From contig MU657242.1 in assembly GCA_026770575.1 (NCBI GenBank), forward strand, positions 15,638 through 27,866: a stretch of 12,229 nt of DNA, given 5' to 3'. The notes beneath the pieces are model-generated. The model saw only the letters and a program-made list of their open reading frames with translations, ran no database searches and had not been told where the DNA came from. How positions within the stretch are numbered: the first letter of the stretch is position 1; each line of letters starts with the position of its first letter. The DNA is from Pelagophyceae sp. CCMP2097 (lineage: Eukaryota; Sar; Pelagophyceae). The translations under genes and the position numbers were made by a program. Positions 7,316-12,229 of this stretch are shown piece by piece.

Positions 7316-7854
7316 TTGTTCTGGAACCACTCCAAGAAGCTTATGCACCCCGCGCGCGCATGCCGCTTGCTAACCAACGACGAAATCGAGACGCTCTGCG
7401 GTCTGTGCGAGTCGGTGCCGCGGCGGCTGCGCCAGCTCGTCGCGAACCGCCAGATCAAGACGCACATGGCCGAGTTCGAGGTGCCGCGGTTTGTGCGGTG
7501 CTGGCGCACCCTCGGGCTGTTCTGCGAAGACGCGTCCGGGAGCATTCACGCTCTGTTGAACCGCATGAAAATGCGATTCGCATGCATCCGCGACCGCCTG
7601 CGTCTGGGGAAATGGTTGAAAACTCTGGACCGCCACAACATTGCAAACGGAGTCGCGAGCGGTTTCCCGGCGTTCCTCAAAAGATACCCTAGGCGACCGC
7701 GTGATGCGCGACAAGCTCATGTTCACGGCCCTCGGTCTTGAAGGAGAGCGCCAGCCTCATCGGCGGTATCACGGCAGAAGCGAGACGCGGCAAGTATGCG
7801 AAAAAGCCCAGGAAGGCCGACGCGACCGCCGCGGTGGCCGCGGCCTCCGCCTGA
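7316..7854 (+). pseudogene. Transposase-like C-terminal fragment, two frame changes
   Basis: Frame 2 encodes KTHMAEFEVPRFVRCW, then LGLFCEDASGSIHALLNRM (Glu-Asp codons 7526-7531, His 7547). This resembles a pattern I know from C-terminal parts of uncharacterised transposon proteins of algae and invertebrates: 'K.H.....V..F...WG..G.F.Ed..EsiHa..Nr'. In that pattern a second Glu is expected where Gly occurs here (GGG 7538). After AFLKR near 7682 the coding moves to frame 3 (LGDRVMRDKLMFTALGLEGE). Near 7744 it moves to frame 1 (SASLIGGITAEARRGKYAKK...), ending at TGA 7852-7854 with a Lys-rich then Ala-rich tail. The N-terminal catalytic part is missing: the fragment starts just after repeat copy B. 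The family assignment is from pattern memory and needs a profile search. Confidence 0.5.
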
Positions 7855-7924
7855 AGTTTACGTCTTAAGTACGCGCCTTATCTCATCATCGGACTGTCGA
7901 GGGGGAAAAGAGACCCGAGGCCGG

Positions 7925-8110
7925 CGCCGGCGCCGTCGCCCGCGGGCCGCCGTCGGCCCGCGGGCCGCACGCGTGGTGCTTATGCGGCCGCCGTTTCTTC
8001 TTCGGCGTCGCCGCGCCGCCATCGTTCAGCACGGACGCGTCCCCGCGCGGCGCCGGCGCCGGGCCGCGGCGCCGGCGGCCCGTGGGCCGCACGCCCGGCC
8101 GATGGCGGCG
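7925..8110. repeat. Extreme GC-rich tract with GGCCCGCGGGCC palindromes
   Basis: The perfect 12-base palindrome GGCCCGCGGGCC is at 7955-7966. A close relative (GCCCGCGGGC) lies about 17 bases upstream, and GGCGCC/GCCGGC steps repeat throughout. This is probably low-complexity coding or simple-sequence DNA. Confidence 0.7.
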
Positions 8111-8164
8111 CGCACGCGCCGGCGGGGCGCGTCGCCCGCCACGCCGTCGCTCGCGGGCGCCGAG

Positions 8165-8344
8165 CCATCGTCCAGAGCGTCTGGCGCTTCGACCTGCGTC
8201 AGGTCGACGACTTCGACCTGCGTCAGATCGACGACGGTGGGCGCCGCCATCGTCCAGAGCGTCTTCTGGCGCTTCGACCTGCGTCAGGTCGACGTCGACG
8301 ACGGCGTAGCGAAAGACCCACGACGACGGCGTAGCGAAGACCCA
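8165..8344. repeat. Nested tandem repeats (82 bp, 24 bp and 24-25 bp units)
   Basis: An approximately 82 bp unit starts CCATCGTCCAGAGCGTC at 8165 and again at 8247. Inside it TTCGACCTGCGTCAG recurs at 8188, 8212 and 8273, the first two as a direct 24 bp tandem. A further tandem, CGACGACGGCGTAGCGAA.., is at 8296-8320 and 8321-8344. The 24 bp unit is three-periodic and codes the VDLTQVE motif on the - strand. Confidence 0.85.
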
Positions 8345-8366
8345 TCATCTTATCGGAGGGAGTTTT

Positions 8367-8754
8367 ATTACAAGAGCGCGCCGGAGGCACACGGAGGACC
8401 CGAAGGATACAGCCAAATTCCATTGCAATGCCCACGTAAATAATTAAAATTATTAAACTTATCGCGGAACTTTCAAATCCTCCTTATCTTTTTATTAAAT
8501 TTTTTTATTTCTTATTGAGCTATTTTTTTTGGTTTTTTTTGCGGCCGACCAGATTCGAACCTGTGACCAAAAACTTCTTCTATGATGATTCCAATGAGGC
8601 TCCTGCTCGACCTCCACTCCCAATTTTAGCAATCGCATCAACCACCAATCGGCCGAGTTGCTGCCCTTTTCTTCCCAAAGGTGGAACCTCACGGATTTAC
8701 CCGGGGACGGACAGAAGGACAGACGGAAGGACGGACAGACAAAATTGCCCCTGG
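8367..8754 (-). repeat. Copy C of the tRNA-like repeat family (with AT-rich insertion)
   Basis: Runs from ATTACAAGAGCGCGCCGG to ACAAAATTGCCCCTGG. Compared with A and B it has about 65 extra AT-rich bases (about 8473-8540, long T runs) just before the tRNA-like segment. That segment (8567-8541) is the best preserved of the three: the - strand reads GGTTCGAATCTGG, a match to the B-box GWTCRANNC. The tetranucleotide array is at 8704-8741. The copy is followed at once by a TIR element inserted at TA. Confidence 0.85.
8541..8567 (-). promoter_or_regulatory. Best-preserved B-box / tRNA 3'-half-like segment
   Basis: The - strand reads GGTCACAGGTTCGAATCTGG then TCGGCCGC and A. This gives a T-loop TTCGAAT, a partly paired T-stem, a seven-base acceptor-like strand and a discriminator-like A. 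No matching 5' acceptor strand (GCGGCCG) is seen upstream, so this is not a tRNA gene. Confidence 0.5.
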
Positions 8755-9124
8755 TAGAGTAAAGGTCAATTTTAGAACCGGCTAAGCGAAAAGAAAATCA
8801 GCGGCCCGGCGACGCCGTTGTTTGCGGTTTTGACGCTGCCAGGGGACGCGTCTGGGTCCCCTCCACCCACCCTCAAATCATGGCGTCCGCGGAGGACCTC
8901 CGTGAGAAATTTAGCATAGGCAGAGTCCGGACCGACCATCGGTTCTTAAAAAAAACGCCGGTCAGATTAAGAACCGGGCCCCTGGAGCCGGATAATATCC
9001 CGATAAGGGATTTAATGGATTTTAATTGGGTCTTATAAATGCCTTATTGAGATATTGAACGTCTTTTGTCGATTTTTTCGTCGGTTCTTAAATTGACCAG
9101 GTTCTTAAATTGACCTTTACTCTA
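8755..9124. mobile_element. Non-autonomous TIR element (MITE) with TA target duplication
   Basis: The left terminus is GAGTAAAGGTCAATTTTAGAAC at 8757 and the right terminus is its inverse, GTTCTTAAATTGACCTTTACTC, at 9101-9122, with one mismatch over 22. TA flanks both sides (8755-8756 and 9123-9124). Removing 8757-9122 and one TA restores GCCCCTGGTA followed by ATCCTTCAATC, the junction seen uninterrupted at 5424-5440. The insertion is thus proven internally except for one base. The 366 bp interior has no open frame of note. TA duplications are typical of Tc1/mariner-type elements, but the TIR sequence alone does not assign the family. Confidence 0.88.
8941..9115. repeat. Recurring TTAAGAACC motif inside the MITE
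   Basis: GGTTCTTAA occurs at 8941-8949, 9083 on and 9100 on, the last two as a 17 bp tandem. TTAAGAACC occurs in inverse at 8967-8975, and the left TIR has a variant, TTTTAGAACCGG. Repeated subterminal motifs of this kind often bind transposase; that role is inferred. Confidence 0.6.
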
Positions 9125-9204
9125 ATCCTTCAATCAAAGGACCCGAAGGGCCCTTGCCGTAAACTGACGTTGATTAAACGGCAAGGACCCTTCGGGTCCT
9201 CAAT
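9123..9204. mobile_element. Palindromic foldback element, copy 2 (reverse orientation, right end lost)
   Basis: The left arm 9125-9160 is identical to the left arm of copy 1. The right arm (9178-9201) matches for about 23 bases, then the terminal GATTAAAGGAT is missing. The loop (9161-9177, core CTGACGTTGATT) is the reverse complement of the copy 1 loop (core AATCAACGTCAG). Because the arms are mutual inverses, this shows that copy 2 is the same element in the opposite direction. Confidence 0.85.
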
Positions 9205-9580
9205 AAAGTCGCCGACAGAGTTTTAAGGGATTTTAAGTGCAATGGGGGCCGTCGCGCGACCCCCCGGCGTTATGCCTCGGGTATTTCGGGGCGCCGCGAG
9301 CCACCGCGGCGGCCTGGCGTCGTCCCGCGCGCCGGGGACGTCAAAACACAAACGCCATTCTGGTCTGGATTGACGCTAAAACCTTTCTCAAACGCCATTC
9401 CGGGGCTGAAACCAAGGGAACGGTGCCGAGCGTGCCTGGGCCGCGGCGCCGCACGGCCGGCTCGACTTTGGCCATGCGCCTCTGTGGCGCTGGGCACCGT
9501 CGTTGGGCTCTTCTTCGTCCCCTCCGCTTTCGCGCGCGCCTTCGCTCTCTTCCACGTCGTTCACCGCCGCGGAGGGCTAC
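9205..9580. other. No gene recognised
   Basis: GC-rich sequence with several overlapping open frames (for example from 9237) of low-complexity Arg/Pro/Ala composition. The pair CAAACGCCATTC occurs twice (about 9350 and 9391). I do not support a gene here. Confidence 0.45.
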
Positions 9581-9874
9581 ATGATGCTGGACGAGTTCAC
9601 TCGTTTGGTCGAGGCGCCGGCGTCCCTTGGTGAATTCAGCCGCGAGGTCACTGCGCAGGTCTTCGAGCAGACCACGCGGGCCTCGACGTGCAGTGCCTGG
9701 ACCTGATTGTCCCCATGTTGTCCGACGGCGTCGTGGCGAACCCGGCGCTCGGCGTCGTCGTGCCGCGCTTGGACCTGCCCTGCTGCGGCACGGGTATGCT
9801 GCTGAGATAGCGCGTGGAGCGGGACTCTCGGTGACATACTCTTCCTCAACACGTTCATCATGGCCGCGTTCTGA
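9581..9874 (+). pseudogene. Unrecognised protein remnant in alternating frames
   Basis: I do not recognise the family. From ATG 9581 frame 2 reads MMLDEFTRLVEAPASLGEFS and on to TAQVFEQ. From 9670 frame 1 reads DHAGLDVQCLDLIVPMLSDG and on to CCGTGMLLR with TAG at 9808-9810. From 9806 frame 2 reads DSAWSGTLGDILFLNTFIMA and stops at TGA 9872-9874. Each piece has a balanced, protein-like composition, unlike the GC-driven frames nearby, and they join end to end. That favours one decayed coding region, or exons with unseen small introns. The direct repeat at 9802/9871 brackets the last piece. Similarity searching of the joined reading would decide. Confidence 0.35.
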
Positions 9875-9899
9875 GATAGCGCGTGGAGCGGGACTCTCG
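9802..9899. repeat. 29 bp perfect direct repeat, 69 bp period
   Basis: Bases 9802-9830 and 9871-9899 are identical (CTGAGATAGCGCGTGGAGCG...). The offset of 69 is exactly 23 codons, and both copies start with TGA in the same frame. There are two copies only. Confidence 0.95.
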
Positions 9900-9955
9900 T
9901 GCTGGACACGTCTTCAAACCTGTTGTTTTCACAACATGTTTTTTGTTTTTTGTAA

Positions 9956-10135
9956 GTCTTGCAGACTATCTACTTTAGCTCGGAGGCAAAAGGGGAAAAC
10001 ACGGAGGAAATGACCCAGGCCATGCCCTGGGCCGGTACGCGGTACATCCTCATCCCGAATGAACTCAAAAAAGCCGCTGACGCCCCGCACCCCAACCGGC
10101 TACCCCACCGAACCACGACCGAAGTGCCAAAGTGA
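9956..10135 (+). CDS. Unrecognised short possible coding segment or exon
   Basis: Frame 2 is open from 9956 and reads VLQTIYFSSEAKGENTEEMT, then AMPWAGTRYILIPNELKKAA, ending at TGA 10133-10135 after TTTEVPK. Composition is protein-like and includes ATG 10010. Upstream TAA at 9953 closes the frame. The T-rich stretch before it (9935-9952) and TTGCAG at 9959-9964 resemble a splice acceptor, so this could be a terminal exon. No homologous family is recognised and the other frames are also partly open. Confidence 0.25.
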   Translation, partial: VLQTIYFSSEAKGENTEEMTQAMPWAGTRYILIPNELKKAADAPHPNRLPHRTTTEVPK

Positions 10136-10393
10136 CTGGGCACCCATACCACCGCGAGGAGACGCCGCGCTATATGTGCTGACGCGCTCTCCGAGGCCTT
10201 GGCTCCGGGCCTCTGGGCCTGGTTGCCAATCTTTGACTCGGGTTTGACGGTTATTCCCCTTTGGGCCAGCCCCACCCCAGGGTGGATCTTTTAAAAGCAA
10301 GCAAGGGAACTTTACGCGGGCGGCCCGTAAACACACGCTGCGCCGCGAGTCGGGACCGCGACGCGCCAGAACGCTGCTCGCACCTGCTCTGTG
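10136..10393. other. No gene recognised
   Basis: Mixed-composition spacer with short shadow frames; no repeat copy, RNA gene or motif that I can support. Confidence 0.45.
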
Positions 10394-10837
10394 CTAGGTT
10401 GGCAATTACTTGGTTACTGATTACTCCGAGGTAAAGAAATCCGAGGTAATTGCGTTACTCCGCAAGCCAAAAATCCAGCGCGCGGCGCGCTGCGGTCCGT
10501 ATTACTCGGCAAGTGCGAAAACGACTTTGCTTCTCCCCAACTTTTGAACGACTGGCTGTGAATTCCACTCGACTTTGGCGAAAACGAGGGCCTGCACGAC
10601 ATGATCGCCGACATTCGCGCCGACCACCCAAAAAAACTTCAAATGCTCGGCCGAGTGGCGTGCTAGGCTCCTAGTCGCCCAGAGGGCACGTAGAGAGCTC
10701 TTTTACGCCCTAAAGAAGATTTGTTTTGGAGCAGTAACCATTTTGGCGATATTACTGCATATTACTGCCATGCCCAGTAATGCCCAGTAATTACGTTCCT
10801 TCCCGGTAAAACCCCGGGTAACTAACTACCAGCCTAG
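10394..10837. mobile_element. hAT-like non-autonomous element with degraded ends
   Basis: The left end CTAGGTTGGCAATTACTTGG and the right end, read in inverse, CTAGGCTGGTAGTTAGTTAC, match at 12 of the first 15 bases. TAGGGYTGGYAATTA-like ends followed by ATTAC/GTTAC repeats are typical of many eukaryotic hAT elements. Subterminal ATTACT/TTACTG/GTAATT motifs cluster at 10405-10460 and 10730-10800 with none between, as expected for transposase-binding arrays. The 8-base flanks (GCTCTGTG and GCTCACCC) share only their first four bases, so the 8 bp duplication is decayed or the borders are slightly off. No transposase is evident inside. Confidence 0.55.
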
Positions 10838-11096
10838 GCTCACCCCGTTTAAGGGGAGGCAAAAGCAAGTTTTTTTTTTGATTCTGGAACATTTCGGAGA
10901 AGGCCTCGGAGAGCATACTTCACGGAGGTGGGCCGCGCGCCATGCACCAGCGGCGGACCTGAGGGCTGTGCGCCCTGCTGGCGCGGTATCAGATGCGTGG
11001 GGCCGCGGCAGGAGAGCCTCTGGAGTGGGCGACAACGCAGCGAACACGTGAGTCAAAACATACTGCTTGACACGGTGGGTCCGCGCGACGCGACGA
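10838..11096. other. No gene recognised
   Basis: A 103-residue - strand frame (11137-10826) crosses the hAT-like end and has no recognisable motif. A T run (10871-10880) and GC-rich sequence fill the rest. Confidence 0.4.
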
Positions 11097-11422
11097 GCGT
11101 GTTTAGCTCCACCAATTTTGCGTAGTGAGTTGGACATGGGGTATCACTACGTGATCCGCAGGTCAAACCGTCGGCGCGAGTCGAAAATATCGGGAGGCCA
11201 ACCCTCAGCATGGCCTCTCCGCGTGGGTGGCAAGTCGTCGGACGGAGTCTATTTCAGAGCTGAAACCGGTTACCACACTATGGTATACCCTCCGGACGAC
11301 CCGCTGCCGTGATCCCAGACTCAATCTCTTCGTATTCGCCGTTGGGCACACTCTATTGTGTGGCCGTCACAAAACCCCAATCTCCGTTCGTCTCTGCGCG
11401 CGTGTTTAGCTCCACCAATTTT
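11097..11422. repeat. 23 bp direct repeat with 303 bp period in a weaker, longer duplication
   Basis: GCGTG plus TTTAGCTCCACCAATTTT is present at 11097-11119 and 11400-11422 without mismatch. Weaker similarity continues for about 80 bases downstream of each (GGACATGGGGTATCAC against GGATTGGGTACTCAC, then TCGA-rich segments). GGTATA and CGGACGAC recur later in both. On the - strand both copies read KIGGAKHARR. Confidence 0.6.
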
Positions 11423-11445
11423 AGGTCATGTCTCGGATTGGGTAC

Positions 11446-11748
11446 TCACGCGGGCGCCTGCAAAAGGACGCCGTCGAATTCGACGTAAATACCCCGTCTT
11501 GGTTCCGAGTCGGACCGTGCCGTGTTTGTGTCAGTGCCAATTTCGATATGCAAAGCGAATAATCGCGTGCGGAAAGGCATGAGGGAGCGGTATATGTCCC
11601 TTACAGCCCCTCGGACGACTGCACGCTCGAGAGGTACACAATCTGGAGACAAAATTAAAATATCATTATCCGGACGCACAGCACCAGAGCACCGCGGAGC
11701 CGCGCTCGACGCCGCCGCCCACGGCGCCGGCCGCCGCAGCGTATCCAA
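11446..11748 (-). CDS. Unrecognised hypothetical protein or exon
   Basis: The 100-residue frame contains VRPDNDILILSPDCVPLERA, then VVRGAVRDIYRSLMPFRTRL, FALHIEIGTDTNT and RRGIYVEFDGVLLQAPA before the stop. Hydrophobic and charged residues alternate naturally, unlike most GC-driven frames here, so real coding ancestry is plausible. The N-terminal part overlaps a roughly 108 bp tandem repeat, so the start is not reliable. No family is recognised. The + strand has a competing frame (11522-12076) of Arg/Ala/Ser-rich composition. Confidence 0.3.
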   Translation of the reverse strand: MDTLRRPAPWAAASSAAPRCSGAVRPDNDILILSPDCVPLERAVVRGAVRDIYRSLMPFRTRLFALHIEIGTDTNTARSDSEPRRGIYVEFDGVLLQAPA

Positions 11749-11930
11749 AGCACACCCGACGCGCCGCCGGACTTGTCAGACGCGTCCCGCGGCAGCGCCG
11801 CACCGCGGCCACCACGACGCCGCCGCGCACGGCGCCGGCACCGGCCGCCGCCGCAGCGTATCCGACAGCACGCCCGAGGCGCAGCCGGGATCGCGGGACG
11901 TGTCTCGCGACGACACCGCGGGACGCGGCT
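11708..11930. repeat. Imperfect tandem repeat of about 108 bp, two units
   Basis: CGACGCCGCCGCCCACGGCG at 11708 and CGACGCCGCCGCGCACGGCG at about 11818 each lead to CCGCCGCAGCGTATCC and CCCGA(C/G)GCG. The units differ by short indels (ACCGGCCGC inserted in the second) and then diverge. Confidence 0.75.
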
Positions 11931-12229
11931 GCCGCGAGAGCGCGGGCGCACAGCTCCAGCCCACGCGGCGCCCGGGGCACTTTGCGAAGCGGGTTGGGAA
12001 CTCGTTCGAGAGGCCCTTGAGCAGTATACCCAACGAGCGCGCGCTCAAATCAGGCGCCGGCCCGCGGACTGCGTGAAGGTGATGATCGAGCACCGACTTC
12101 AGAAGCGCCGCCAGAGGCGCGCCGCCGCGAAAGTCGCAGTGCCTCGAGTCGGCCCAAGCGCGGACGGCGCGAGCGGCGCCATCGCGCGGGCGGCCGGTCT
12201 TCTCGACCCAGACCGCTTCGTCGCCCATC
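11776..12229 (-). CDS. Unrecognised coding candidate, open at the window end
   Basis: The - strand frame is open through the right edge. It reads GDEAVWVEKTGRPRDGAARA, then HCDFRGGAPLAALLKSVLDH, and ARSLGILLKGLSNEFPTRFA before becoming Arg/Ala/Pro-rich where it enters the 108 bp tandem repeat (below about 11940). The first 90 residues look like a folded protein; the rest may be chance extension after a lost stop or a frameshift. The region is GC-rich, so long open frames are expected by chance on both strands. No family is recognised. Confidence 0.3.
   Translation of the reverse strand, partial: MGDEAVWVEKTGRPRDGAARAVRAWADSRHCDFRGGAPLAALLKSVLDHHLHAVRGPAPDLSARSLGILLKGLSNEFPTRFAKCPGRRVGWSCAPALSRQPRPAVSSRDTSRDPGCASGVLSDTLRRRPVPAPCAAASWWPRCGAAAGRV

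Larger units (their letters stand above)
7886..8345 (-). pseudogene. Possible nuclear protein with tandem SUMO-interacting-like motifs and an NLS, frame-broken
   Basis: Read on the - strand, bases 8299-8273 give VDVDLTQVE and bases 8235-8188 give VVDLTQVE twice in tandem. V/I-V/I-D-L-T is a classical SUMO-interacting motif. Each is followed by acidic APxDALDDG. Further on, in a different - strand frame, come GDASVLNDGGAATPKKKRRP (PKKKRR is a classical nuclear localisation pattern), then HKHHACGPRADGG and a stop at 7888-7886. The motif-bearing units are out of frame with each other and with the NLS part, so the copy is broken or spliced. Bases 7920-8150 are extremely GC-rich, which opens long chance frames on both strands. 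The stop lies 31 bases from the stop of the convergent transposase-like remnant; a common element is possible but unproven. Confidence 0.4.

Noticed and set aside
8515..8757. Open frame through copy C
   Set aside because: It consists of T-rich insertion, tRNA-like segment and microsatellite; it has no counterpart frame in copies A and B.
9802..9874. In-frame TGA as selenocysteine
   Set aside because: The TGA codons are part of a duplicated block in a decayed region. No SECIS-like structure was identified and no selenoprotein family is recognised.
9802..9899. CRISPR-like direct repeats
   Set aside because: Only two copies, 40 bases apart, with no further units and a eukaryotic setting. A tandem or segmental duplication explains it better.

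Overview
This window looks like a repeat-rich, non-genic stretch of a GC-rich eukaryotic genome, probably a unicellular alga or a related protist. The evidence is a decayed Ty1/copia retrotransposon, TIR-bearing DNA elements, a repeat family carrying a tRNA-like 3' half, and no bacterial signals: no operons, no ribosome-binding sites, no rRNA or complete tRNA. The placement is inference; the sequence alone does not name the species. I found no gene that I would call an intact host gene.

Positions 1-4631 hold the internal region of a copia-type element on the + strand, cut at its 5' side by the window edge. Gag (RGG box plus CCHC knuckle), aspartic protease (DSGAS), integrase (HHCC plus D,D-35-E), reverse transcriptase and RNase H follow in copia order. 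The reading frame is broken by at least five frame changes and one in-frame TAG. Both catalytic-loop regions of the RT carry Asn where Asp is expected. An unusual proline-rich linker followed by a hydrophobic, membrane-like segment sits between integrase and RT. A possible polyadenylation signal lies at 4898; LTR borders cannot be fixed because the 5' LTR is outside the window.

Positions 5036-9204 are a layered set of small repeats. One family occurs three times in the same orientation (5036-5430, 6933-7250, 8367-8754). It has a tRNA-like B-box segment on the - strand and a GGAC/AGAC microsatellite. A roughly 95 bp near-perfect palindrome follows copies one and three but not copy two. In copy three a 366 bp TIR element is inserted at a TA exactly between the family end and the palindrome. 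The window therefore contains both 'empty' and 'filled' versions of two insertion events. A separate foldback sits at 5746-5866 and a degenerate tandem repeat at 6141-6520.

Two degraded protein-coding remnants lie between copies two and three, converging tail to tail. One is a + strand transposase-like C-terminal fragment (7316-7854). The other is a - strand reading (8345-7886) with three SUMO-interacting-like VDLT motifs and a PKKKRR nuclear localisation-like motif, split by frame changes.

Positions 9205-12229 contain low-confidence coding remnants (9581-9874, 9956-10135, 11446-11748 on the - strand, and a - strand frame open to the window end), a 29 bp direct repeat, a hAT-like non-autonomous element (10394-10837), a repeat of 303 bp period, and a tandem repeat of about 108 bp period. 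Everything here is consistent with successive insertion and decay.
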